From JAKSPM01 sp964450645 (lineage in GTDB: Bacteria > Bacillota > Clostridia > Oscillospirales > Oscillospiraceae): a stretch of 61,940 nt of DNA. The notes beneath the pieces are model-generated. The model was given only the letters and a program-made list of their open reading frames with translations, was not told the origin of the DNA and did no database searches. The position numbers and the translations under genes are program-made. Shown in pieces: positions 21,585 to 29,406 of the stretch (the stretch's first letter is position 1; each line of letters opens with the position of its first letter). Where the stretch lies: NCBI GenBank assembly GCA_964450645.1, contig CAYVEB010000006.1:1-61940 (forward strand), given 5' to 3'.

Positions 21585-22616
21585 ATGAAATGTATTCGTA
21601 CCCAGGACGCGGTAGGGCACGTTCTGTGCCACGACCTGACGCGGATTGTCAAAGACGAGTTTAAAGGCCCAGCTTTCCGAAAGGGGCATATCGTGCGGCC
21701 GGAGGATATCCCGGTGCTGCTGTCGATGGGGAAGGAGTGGCTGTACGTCTGGGAAAAGCAGCCGGGGATGCTCCACGAGGACGAGGGCGCGCGGATCCTG
21801 TATGATATCTGCGTTGGCAAGAACGAGGGTTTCCGCCATTCTGAGATCAAAGAGGGAAAAATTGAGGTGTTGGCGGATATGGACGGCCTGTTTCTTGTGG
21901 ACCGGGAACGGCTGAAGGCGGTCAACGCCCTGGGCGAGATGATGATTGCAACCCGGCATGGCAAGTTTCCCGTGAAGCGCGGGGACAAGCTGGCGGGTAC
22001 CCGCGTTATCCCGCTGGTTATTTCCGAGGAAAAGATGGAACAGGCCCGTCGTGTCGCGGGCGAGCGGCCGCTTTTGGAGCTGCGGCCGTTTTTGCACAAG
22101 CGCGTGGGGATCGTCACCACGGGCAGCGAGGTTAAGAAGGGCTTGATCCAGGATACCTTTACGCCGGTTTTGGTGGAAAAAGTATCGGAATACGGCGCCC
22201 AAGTGGTTGGACATACCTGTCCGGGCGATGACCCGGCCGCAATTACGGCGGATATTTTGGCGCTTCGGCAGGCGGGGGCGGATCTGATTCTTTGCTCCGG
22301 CGGCATGAGCGTGGATCCGGACGACAAAACGCCGCTGGCGATCAAAAATACCGGCGCGCGGATCGTCGGTTACGGCGCGCCGGTGCTGCCGGGCGCCATG
22401 CTGATGGTGGCCTATTTGGAGGATACTGTGCCGGTCGTGGGGCTGCCGGGCTGCGTGATGTACGCCAAGCGGACGGTGTTTGACCTGGTACTGCCGTTGC
22501 TGGTCGCGGATGTGCGGGTGACGGCGGAGGATTTGGCGGCGCTGGGGCACGGCGGGCTGTGCCTCAACTGCACGGAATGTCATTTTCCGAACTGTGCATT
22601 TGGAAAGGGCTGGTAA
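21585..22616 (+). CDS. Molybdopterin-binding protein, MoeA-like
   Basis: The 343-aa product has a MoCF-binding (MoeA/MogA) domain from about residue 170: KRVGIVTTGSEVKKGLI, HTCPGDDPAAITADI, LILCSGGMSVDPDDKTPLAI and GAPVLPGAMLMVAYL. The N-terminal 160 residues are shorter and different from the MoeA domains I and II. The C-terminus ends CLNCTECHFPNCAFGKGW, a four-Cys cluster absent from ordinary MoeA. It is likely to act on molybdopterin in cofactor maturation, but a regulatory binding role is possible. AAAGGTGAG precedes the start; moaC follows after one base. Confidence 0.8.
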   Translation: MKCIRTQDAVGHVLCHDLTRIVKDEFKGPAFRKGHIVRPEDIPVLLSMGKEWLYVWEKQPGMLHEDEGARILYDICVGKNEGFRHSEIKEGKIEVLADMDGLFLVDRERLKAVNALGEMMIATRHGKFPVKRGDKLAGTRVIPLVISEEKMEQARRVAGERPLLELRPFLHKRVGIVTTGSEVKKGLIQDTFTPVLVEKVSEYGAQVVGHTCPGDDPAAITADILALRQAGADLILCSGGMSVDPDDKTPLAIKNTGARIVGYGAPVLPGAMLMVAYLEDTVPVVGLPGCVMYAKRTVFDLVLPLLVADVRVTAEDLAALGHGGLCLNCTECHFPNCAFGKGW

Positions 22617-22617
22617 A

Positions 22618-23109
22618 ATGGAATTGACCCATTTCGACGCGCGGGGGAACGCGATCATGGTGGACGTGTCGGAAAAAGAGGAAACGGCGCGCCGAGCCGT
22701 GGCCGCAGGAAAAATTTTGCTCAGCGCCGCGTGCCTGGACGCCGTTATGCACAAGACCATGCGCAAAGGCGACGTACTGGGCGTGGCGCGCATCGCGGGG
22801 ATCCAGGCCGCCAAGCGAACCTGGGAGTTGATTCCGCTATGCCATCCGCTGCCGGTCACGAAAATCGCGGTCGATTTTCAAGCGCTTCCGGAGGAACTGG
22901 CGATTGAAGCGGTGTGCACGGTCAGCTGCGTGGGCAAGACGGGCGTGGAGATGGAAGCGCTGACCGGCTGCACGGTGGCGCTGCTGACAATTTACGATAT
23001 GTGCAAGGCTGTGGACAAGGGAATGACGATCACCGGCGTCTACCTGCGGGAGAAGACGGGCGGCAAGAGCGGCCCCGTCGCCAATTCCGGGCCAAGGGGG
23101 GCTGAATGA
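22618..23109 (+). CDS. moaC: Cyclic pyranopterin monophosphate synthase MoaC
   Basis: The start at 22618 directly follows the previous stop. The 163-aa sequence has MVDVSEKEETARRAVAAGKI, KKGDVLGVARIAGIQAAKRT-like KGDVLGVARIAGIQAAKRT, LIPLCHPLPVTKIAVDF and GVEMEALTGCTVALLTIYDM, the MoaC signature set including the active-site LCHP and GVEMEAL. MoaC converts the MoaA product to cyclic pyranopterin monophosphate, the first stable molybdopterin precursor. It overlaps moaA by 4 bases. Confidence 0.95.
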   Translation: MELTHFDARGNAIMVDVSEKEETARRAVAAGKILLSAACLDAVMHKTMRKGDVLGVARIAGIQAAKRTWELIPLCHPLPVTKIAVDFQALPEELAIEAVCTVSCVGKTGVEMEALTGCTVALLTIYDMCKAVDKGMTITGVYLREKTGGKSGPVANSGPRGAE

Positions 23110-24068
23110 TGAGGGATGCCTGCGGGCGCGAGATCGACTATCTGCGCTTGTCGGTCACGGATCGCTGCAATCTGCGCTGCCGGTATTGTATGCCGCGGGA
23201 GGTTGCGCCGGTGCCGCATGAGGAAATTTTGCGCGATGGGGAGATCGAGCGGCTGTGCCGCATTGCGGCCGGGCTTGGCGTGCGGAATATCAAAATCACA
23301 GGCGGCGAACCGCTGGTGCGCGGGGGCTGCGCAAACTTAATTAGCACGCTGAAGAAGCTGCCGGGCATCGAGCATGTGACCTTGACGACCAACGGTGTGC
23401 TGCTGGCCGGACAGCTGGAGCAGCTGCGGCAGGCCGGTGTGGACGCGATCAACGTCAGCCTGGATACTCTGGATGCCGCGCGGTATGCCCGGATCACCGG
23501 CTTTGACTTCCTCCCGCGGGTGCTGCGCGGCATCCAGGCCGCTGTCAAGGCCGGAATTCGCACGAAAATCAACTGCGTCCTGCTGCCAAGCTGCTGCGAG
23601 GAAGTGAAGGATTTGGCGTCGCTGGCGGCGCGGTGGCCGGTGGACGTACGGTTTATTGAAATTATGCCCATCGGAAACGGCCGGGACTTCGCCTCTTATC
23701 CCATAGAGGAGCTGCTGCCGCGGCTGAAGGAGCGGTGGCCGGAGTTAAAGCCCTCCGCCGACAGACGCGGCTTCGGCCCGGCGCGCTATTTTACGGCGCC
23801 ACAGCTCAAGGGCGCCATTGGAATAATTGACGCGGTCAGCCACAGCTTCTGCGATCGGTGCAACCGGGTGCGGCTGACCAGCGAGGGGTATTGGAAACTG
23901 TGCTTATGCTACGAGGATGGAGTCGACCTGCGCGCGCCGCTACGCGCGGGCGCGTCGGACGAAACGCTTCGCGAGGCTATGCAGAGCGCGACTTATCAAA
24001 AACCGGCCCGGCACCATTTTGAATTGCGGCCTGGGCAGACGCGCGGCATGTGGCAGATTGGAGGATAG
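23106..24068 (+). CDS. moaA: GTP 3',8-cyclase MoaA (radical SAM)
   Basis: The 320-aa enzyme has the radical-SAM cluster CNLRCRYC (about residues 17-24), the SAM-site ITGGEPLVRGG, and a second Fe-S cluster at FCDRCNRVRLTSEGYWKLCL near the C-terminus. It ends in the double glycine (QIGG) needed for activity. It catalyses the first step of molybdopterin synthesis from GTP with MoaC. Start could be either of two adjacent ATGs (23106 or 23109); both overlap the moaC stop. No moaD or moaE lies in the window. Confidence 0.96.
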   Translation: MMRDACGREIDYLRLSVTDRCNLRCRYCMPREVAPVPHEEILRDGEIERLCRIAAGLGVRNIKITGGEPLVRGGCANLISTLKKLPGIEHVTLTTNGVLLAGQLEQLRQAGVDAINVSLDTLDAARYARITGFDFLPRVLRGIQAAVKAGIRTKINCVLLPSCCEEVKDLASLAARWPVDVRFIEIMPIGNGRDFASYPIEELLPRLKERWPELKPSADRRGFGPARYFTAPQLKGAIGIIDAVSHSFCDRCNRVRLTSEGYWKLCLCYEDGVDLRAPLRAGASDETLREAMQSATYQKPARHHFELRPGQTRGMWQIGG

Positions 24069-24070
24069 AG

Positions 24071-25003
24071 ATGGGAACGATTCGCGCAATTTGTATCAGC
24101 GAGCAAAAGGGAACCGCGAAGCATACGGTTCCGGCCGCGACCTTGCGGGAAAATTGGGGCGTTGTGGGCGACGCCCACGCCGGAGCCTGGCACCGGCAGG
24201 TGTCCTTGCTGGGGCTGGAGAGCATCCAGGCGTTCCGCGAGCGGGGCGCGGAGGCGGAATTTGGCGCATTCGGCGAAAATTTGGTTGTGGAGGGCTTCGC
24301 GCTTTGCAAGCTGCCGGTGGGGTCGCGCCTTCAGTGCGGCGAGGTTGTGCTGGAGGTGACCCAGATTGGCAAGCAATGCCATTCCCATTGTCAGATCTAC
24401 AAGCGGGTGGGCGAGTGCATTATGCCCCGGGAAGGGGTGTTTGCAAAGGTGCTCAAAGGCGGGGAGATTCATGTGGGCGACACGCTGGAGCTGCTGCCGC
24501 CGGATGCGGACGCGCCCTTGCGGGCGGCGGTGGTAACGCTCAGCGACAAAGGCGCCGCCGGTCAGCGGGAGGACAAGAGCGGTCCTTATCTGGCGCGGAT
24601 GCTGACTGACGCGGGCTATGACGTGGTGGAACAACTCTTGCTGCCAGACGGCAAGGCACGGCTTAAGCAGGAGCTGATTCGGCTCAGCGACGGGCGCCAG
24701 TGCAATCTGGTGCTGACCACGGGCGGCACGGGCTTTTCCCAGCGGGATGTGACGCCGGAGGCCACCTTGGAGGTGGCGACGCGCAACGCGCCCGGAATTG
24801 CCGAGGCCATCCGCGCCTATTCTATGCAGATCACCAACCGCGCCATGCTCAGCCGGGGCGCGTCCGTCATCCGCGGGGGCACGTTGATTGTCAATTTGCC
24901 GGGAAGTCCTAAGGCGGCGAAGGAGAGCCTGGAGTGTATTTTGCCGGTACTGCGGCACGGATTGGAAATTTTGAAGGGCACGGCGGGGGAGTGCGCAAGG
25001 TAG
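24071..25003 (+). CDS. MOSC-domain / MogA-type molybdopterin fusion protein
   Basis: The start at 24071 follows GGAGGATAGAG. Residues 1-150 form a MOSC domain (GTAKHTVPAATLRENWGVVG, GAFGENLVVEGF, QIGKQCHSHCQIYKRVGECI), where MOSC proteins carry a conserved Cys for sulfur transfer. Residues 155-310 form a MogA/MoaB domain (RAAVVTLSDKGAAGQREDKS, VLTTGGTGFSQRDVTPEATL, RGGTLIVNLPGSPKAAKE). MogA adenylylates molybdopterin before molybdate insertion. The fusion links sulfur or cofactor handling to adenylylation in one polypeptide. It sits between moaA and modA, both in the same orientation. Confidence 0.9.
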   Translation: MGTIRAICISEQKGTAKHTVPAATLRENWGVVGDAHAGAWHRQVSLLGLESIQAFRERGAEAEFGAFGENLVVEGFALCKLPVGSRLQCGEVVLEVTQIGKQCHSHCQIYKRVGECIMPREGVFAKVLKGGEIHVGDTLELLPPDADAPLRAAVVTLSDKGAAGQREDKSGPYLARMLTDAGYDVVEQLLLPDGKARLKQELIRLSDGRQCNLVLTTGGTGFSQRDVTPEATLEVATRNAPGIAEAIRAYSMQITNRAMLSRGASVIRGGTLIVNLPGSPKAAKESLECILPVLRHGLEILKGTAGECAR

Positions 25004-25028
25004 ACCCGCCGCAAAGGAGGAACAGGGA

Positions 25029-25838
25029 ATGAAGCATCTTGGGAAGGCATTGGCGATCTTGGCGGTAACATTGTCGCTGTTTCTCGCCGCGTGCGGCGCG
25101 CACGAGGATGTGGCGCAGGAGCCGACGCAGCCGCCGCAGGCGGAGCAGACCGAACTGGTGGTGTTTGCCGCCGCATCCATGACCGAAACACTGACTCAAA
25201 TCGAGCAGCTGTACGCCGCTGAAGCGCCGGACGTGAAGCTGGTGTTCAGCTTTGATTCCTCGGGCACCCTTCAAACGCAGATTGAGCAGGGCGCGACGTG
25301 CGACCTATTCCTCTCCGCCGCGCAAAAGCAGATGAATGCCCTGGAAGAGAAAGATTATCTGCTTGAGGATACCCGGGTGGATCTGCTGGAAAACCAGGTG
25401 GTTCTGGTGGTGCCGGAGGGGAATCCTGCCGGTGTGGCCGCCTTTGAGGATTTGACCAAGGACGACGTCCGTTTGATCGCCCTGGGCGGCGCGGACGTGC
25501 CGGTGGGGCAGTATTCCCAGGAGCTGCTCACCAACATGGGCATCTGGGACGCGCTGCAGGAGAAAATTACCTTCGGTTCCAATGTGAAAGAGGTGACGAC
25601 CTGGGTCAGCGAGGGCGCGGTGGACTGCGGCGTGGTCTATGGAACGGACGCCAACGCCGCCGGTTTGCAGGCGGTGGCGACGGCCCCGGAGGAGCTGCTG
25701 GACAACCGCGTGGTCTATCCCGCTGCGGTGCTGGCGGCGAGCGCCCATGTGGACGAGGCCAGGGCTTTTTTGGATTTTTTGCAGAGCGATGAATGTCAAG
25801 CCGTATTCGAACAGGCTGGCTTTGCTGTGATTGGGTAA
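25029..25838 (+). CDS. modA: Molybdate ABC transporter substrate-binding lipoprotein ModA
   Basis: AAAGGAGGAACAGGG precedes the ATG. The N-terminus is a lipoprotein signal with lipobox LAAC (AVTLSLFLAACGA), so the protein is tethered outside the membrane. The mature part begins after a Gln/Pro/Glu-rich linker with ELVVFAAASMTETLTQIEQL and contains VFSFDSSGTLQTQIEQGATC, the ModA oxyanion-site regions, then TWVSEGAVDCGVVYGTDA. It delivers molybdate (or tungstate) to ModB. It is the first of a modABC set, directly behind the cofactor genes. Confidence 0.93.
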   Translation: MKHLGKALAILAVTLSLFLAACGAHEDVAQEPTQPPQAEQTELVVFAAASMTETLTQIEQLYAAEAPDVKLVFSFDSSGTLQTQIEQGATCDLFLSAAQKQMNALEEKDYLLEDTRVDLLENQVVLVVPEGNPAGVAAFEDLTKDDVRLIALGGADVPVGQYSQELLTNMGIWDALQEKITFGSNVKEVTTWVSEGAVDCGVVYGTDANAAGLQAVATAPEELLDNRVVYPAAVLAASAHVDEARAFLDFLQSDECQAVFEQAGFAVIG

Positions 25839-25844
25839 AACGAT

Positions 25845-26519
25845 ATGGATTGGTTCCCGCTGTACAATTCCCTGCGCATTTCGCTCATCGCCACAGGGAT
25901 CACCTTTTTTCTTGGCATCTTCGCGGCCTGGCAGGTGGTGAAGCTGCCGGGACTTATGAAAGGCGCGCTGGACTGTTTGCTGACGCTGCCGCTGGTGCTG
26001 CCGCCTACGGTGGCGGGCTTCTTCCTGCTCAAGTGGATGGGGCCGAAGTCGCTGTTGGGGGCATGGCTGCTGGAACAGGGCGGCCCCAGACTGATCATGA
26101 CGTGGACGGCGGGAATCCCGGCGGCGGTGGTGGTGACGTTTCCGCTGATGTACCGCACGGTGCGCGGCGCGTTTGAGGCGTTCGACCGCGATCTGCTCGA
26201 CGCTGGAAAGACTTTGGGCCGCTCCAATTGCTGGGTATACTGGCGAATTTTGATTCCCGGCTGCAAGCAGGGATTGCTGGCGGGGACGATTCTGGCGTTT
26301 GCCAGGGGCCTGGGCGAGTATGGCGCCACGACGATGGTCTGCGGCTATACGCCCGGCCGGACAGCCACCATCTCCACCACGGTCTACCAGCTTTGGCGCG
26401 AGGGCAACGACGCGCTGGCCTTCCGCTGGGTCGGGGTGAATCTGATGATCTCTTTTGTTGTGCTGGTGTGCATCAATTTGCTCGAACAGCGCCAGAAGAG
26501 CGGGAAAAGGAGCGGATGA
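25845..26519 (+). CDS. modB: Molybdate ABC transporter permease ModB
   Basis: The 224-aa protein has five to six membrane segments and the coupling-helix region DRDLLDAGKTLGRSNCWVYW followed by ARGLGEYGATTMVCG, the EAA-type loop of molybdate/sulfate permeases. It begins 7 bases after modA and its stop overlaps the modC start (ATGA). Length is normal. It forms the membrane channel of the ModABC importer. Confidence 0.94.
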   Translation: MDWFPLYNSLRISLIATGITFFLGIFAAWQVVKLPGLMKGALDCLLTLPLVLPPTVAGFFLLKWMGPKSLLGAWLLEQGGPRLIMTWTAGIPAAVVVTFPLMYRTVRGAFEAFDRDLLDAGKTLGRSNCWVYWRILIPGCKQGLLAGTILAFARGLGEYGATTMVCGYTPGRTATISTTVYQLWREGNDALAFRWVGVNLMISFVVLVCINLLEQRQKSGKRSG

Positions 26520-27589
26520 CCATGCTGGAAGTGCGGATTGAAAAGCGGCTGGGCCAGTTTCAACTGCACGTAGATTTCACCGCGCGGCAAGGTGTGACGG
26601 GTCTGCTCGGAGCCTCTGGCAGCGGAAAGAGCATGACGCTCAAGTGCATCGCCGGGATTCTGCGGCCGGACGAGGGGCGCATCGTGCTCGACGGACGGGT
26701 GCTGTTCGATTCCAAGCTTCGGATCGATCTGCCGCCGCAGCGGCGGCAGATCGGCTATCTCTTTCAGAGCTACGCACTGTTTCCCAATATGACGGTGGCG
26801 CAAAACATCGCGGTAGGCGTCCGCGACCGAAAGCAGCGAAAGCAGCGGGTGGCGGAGCTGGTTCGCACCTTTTATTTGGAGGGGATGGAGAAACAATTTC
26901 CCCGCCAGCTCTCCGGCGGGCAGCAGCAGCGGGTCGCGCTGGCGCGGATTCTGGCGAGCGAACCGCGGGTTTTGCTGCTGGACGAGCCGTTTTCGGCGCT
27001 GGACGGGTATCTGCGCTGGCAGGTGGAGCTGGAGCTGAGCGATCTGTTGAAGGCGTTTCCGGGGACGGCTTTGTTTGTCAGCCACAACCGGGATGAGGTC
27101 TATCGCCAGTGCCGGGACGTGTGCGTGCTGAGCGAGGGCTTTTCCGAGCCGATGCAGGAGGTCCGGCAGCTGTTCGCGGCGCCGGGGACGCTCTCGTCGT
27201 GCCTGATCTCCGGCTGCAAGAATATCTCGCGGGCCAGACGGGTGGGCAGGACACAGGTCTTTGCGCAGGACTGGGGCGTGACGCTGGATGCCGGGCGAGA
27301 AGTGGAAGCGGATCTGACTCATGTGGGCGTCCGCGCCCATGCGATCCGGCCCGCCGGGCCGCAGGACCGGAATTTGGTTTCGTGCGGCGTGGAACGGGTG
27401 GTGGACGAGATGTTTTCCACGGTGGTGATGCTGACGACGCCAGGGGGTGACCGGGGGTACTGCCGGCTGCGGATGGAGCTTTCCAAGCAGCGGTGGCAGG
27501 AACTGGGCGCGCCGGAGCGGCTGCAGGTCTGCATCGCGCCGGGAGATCTCCTGCTGCTGACGGACAAAAATCGCGACAAACGGACTTGA
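26516..27589 (+). CDS. modC: Molybdate ABC transporter ATPase ModC
   Basis: GGGAAAAGGAGCGG precedes the ATG. Residues 1-220 hold Walker A (GASGSGKS), the Q-loop (YLFQSYALFPNMTV), the signature LSGGQQQRVALARI and Walker B (VLLLDEPFSALD). The C-terminal third is a MOP/TOBE-type regulatory domain, here rather divergent. The protein is 357 aa, normal for ModC. It powers molybdate uptake and completes the island that runs from cofactor synthesis to molybdate import. Confidence 0.93.
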   Translation: MTMLEVRIEKRLGQFQLHVDFTARQGVTGLLGASGSGKSMTLKCIAGILRPDEGRIVLDGRVLFDSKLRIDLPPQRRQIGYLFQSYALFPNMTVAQNIAVGVRDRKQRKQRVAELVRTFYLEGMEKQFPRQLSGGQQQRVALARILASEPRVLLLDEPFSALDGYLRWQVELELSDLLKAFPGTALFVSHNRDEVYRQCRDVCVLSEGFSEPMQEVRQLFAAPGTLSSCLISGCKNISRARRVGRTQVFAQDWGVTLDAGREVEADLTHVGVRAHAIRPAGPQDRNLVSCGVERVVDEMFSTVVMLTTPGGDRGYCRLRMELSKQRWQELGAPERLQVCIAPGDLLLLTDKNRDKRT

Positions 27590-27615
27590 TGGGACAAATT
27601 GAAGGATGGTCGTTT

Positions 27616-28108
27616 ATGTACGTTTTCATAGCAAAGGCGGTTCCGGGGGACGAGGCGGTTGCGCCCGCATGAAACGGAAAGCTGGAAAGCGGCGTTTCAA
27701 CAGAGCATCTCTGCGGAGCTGTTGGAAAGGCTGACAGATTATTCGCGGAGTGAACGGATGTACCGGCGATTGCTGCAAGAGGGCAAGGGGAACGGGTATC
27801 TTCTCTCGGTTCACGGCAAGCCGCACGGTATCGCATGGTGGGACGCGACGCGGGAGGACATACCGGGCTATGCGCAGATCATCTGCATCCACAGTCTGCC
27901 CGAAAACTGGCGCCGCGGCTACGGGAGCAAACTGATGGATTATCTGATTTGTGAAATTGCCCGCGCCGGGTATTTCAACGCCATGCTCTGGATGTTCGTG
28001 GCAAACGGACGCGCCAGAAAATTTTACGAAGCCAAGGGGTTCCGCGCGACGGACAAGACGCAGCCCGCCTTTGGAAGCCGCGAGATCTGCTATGTGCGGG
28101 CGCTCTGA
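27616..28108 (+). pseudogene. GNAT acetyltransferase, frameshifted near its start
   Basis: GAAGGATGG precedes an ATG at 27616 that reads MYVFIAKAVPGDEAVAPA and stops. One frame over, from 27659, RPHETESWKAAFQQSISAEL continues a GNAT fold to LENWRRGYGSKLMDYLICEI (acetyl-CoA loop, PENWRRGYGSKL) and NGRARKFYEAKGFRATDK. Removing one C from the CCC run at 27663-27665 gives a full-length GNAT protein of about 163 aa. Either the gene is freshly broken or the base call is wrong. If the TTG at 27659 is used instead, the first beta strand is lost. Confidence 0.7.
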
Positions 28109-28166
28109 TTGGCGAACCCGCGCGTTTCATTTTGCCTGAGATTTTCAAAATGTCGCCGCAGGTGGA

Positions 28167-28195
28167 TTGACTTTCCAGCAGATGTGCATTATCAT
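28167..28195 (+). promoter_or_regulatory. Promoter of the ribokinase gene
   Basis: TTGACT (28167-28172), 17 bases, TATCAT (28190-28195). Confidence 0.6.
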
Positions 28196-28287
28196 GAATT
28201 GAGAGGGAGCCGCGCGGCGATTTGGAGAAGGGGAAAGAGGTCCTGTTCGCGGCGCGGATTTAAAAAATGGTGGTTGAGGTGGGCAAG

Positions 28288-29199
28288 ATGGCGATTGTGG
28301 TTTGCGGTAGTTTTAATGTGGATCTAATGGCCCGCGCGGGCCATTTGCCCATGCCCGGAGAAACGGTCATGGGCAGCATGTTCCGGCAGAGTCCCGGAGG
28401 CAAGGGCTTTAATCAGGCGGTCGCCGCCCATTTAGCCGGCGGCGATGTGACGGCGGTGATCAAGGTGGGCAACGACGCGATGGCGGGGGTGGCGCTGGAG
28501 ACGATGGCGGCGCTGAAAATGCCGCCGGACATGGTGCTGCGCACGCCCGACGCGCCCACGGGGACGGCGCTGATCACAGTGGACGAGGGCACCGGGCAAA
28601 ACACCATTGTGGTGACGCCCGGCGCCAACGATACCTTTGACGAGGCGGATCTGGCCCGGATTGAAACGAAACTGCGCGGTGCGGACTATTTGCTGCTGCA
28701 GATGGAGATTAACCAGGAGGCTAACGAGGCAGTTGCCCGCATGGCGAAGGCCGCCGGCGTGCGGGTGGTGGTGAATCACGCGCCTTACCGACCGGTATCC
28801 GATGAATTTTTCAGGGGTACGTATTTGATAACGCCCAATGAGCTGGAGGCCGAGGCGCTGACCGGGGTCGCCGTCAAGGATGCGGCGTCTGCTGCGCGTG
28901 CGGCGGCGATTTTGCGGGAGAAGGGCGTGGAACAGGTGGTCATCACGCTGGGTAGCCGTGGCGTCTATGTTGGTGAAAAGGACGAGATTCTCCCAGCCAA
29001 TCGTGTGACCGCCGTGGACGCCACCGGCGCGGGCGACGCCTTTAACGGCGGCTTGGTGGCGGCGCTGGACGAGGGGAAGTCTTTGCCGGAGGCATGTAAG
29101 TTTGCCAACGCCGTGGCCGCTTTGTCCGTCCAGCGGGTCGGGGCGGCCGCGTCTATGCCCACCCGCGCGGAAACCGACGCCCTTTTGGCGGCGATGTGA
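28288..29199 (+). CDS. rbsK: Ribokinase-type PfkB-family sugar kinase
   Basis: GAGGTGGG precedes the ATG at 28288. The 303-aa protein has VCGSFNVDLMARAGHLPMPG, GGKGFNQAVAAHLAGG (first PfkB signature, about residues 38-53), LITPNELEAEALTGV and AVDATGAGDAFNGGLVAALD (second signature with the catalytic Asp in GAGDAF). Motifs fit ribokinase best, but related sugars cannot be excluded. No ribose transporter is nearby. The gene is single, with its own promoter and terminator. Confidence 0.85.
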   Translation: MAIVVCGSFNVDLMARAGHLPMPGETVMGSMFRQSPGGKGFNQAVAAHLAGGDVTAVIKVGNDAMAGVALETMAALKMPPDMVLRTPDAPTGTALITVDEGTGQNTIVVTPGANDTFDEADLARIETKLRGADYLLLQMEINQEANEAVARMAKAAGVRVVVNHAPYRPVSDEFFRGTYLITPNELEAEALTGVAVKDAASAARAAAILREKGVEQVVITLGSRGVYVGEKDEILPANRVTAVDATGAGDAFNGGLVAALDEGKSLPEACKFANAVAALSVQRVGAAASMPTRAETDALLAAM

Positions 29200-29211
29200 A
29201 CATACCGGGAT

Positions 29212-29245
29212 CCCGGCAGAGTGCAAAACGCCTCTGCCGGGTTTT
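29212..29245 (+). terminator. Terminator of the ribokinase gene
   Basis: CCCGGCAGAG pairs exactly with CTCTGCCGGG, followed by TTTTGC. Confidence 0.85.
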
Positions 29246-29316
29246 GCTGAAATTCGGGAAAATACGCGGAATTTCGTATTTTATATAAAATTCGGCGTAA
29301 AAAACATCGCCTGCAG

Positions 29317-29345
29317 TTGCAATATTCACAAAAATCGGTTATAAT
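29317..29345 (+). promoter_or_regulatory. Promoter of the glycogen operon
   Basis: TTGCAA (29317-29322), 17 bases, TATAAT (29340-29345), 62 bases before the glgB start. Confidence 0.75.
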
Positions 29346-29406
29346 TAAATATGATTAGAAAGAAATTCCATTTGGGGGAAGCGACGTTTTGAAAGGAGAG
29401 ATTGTC

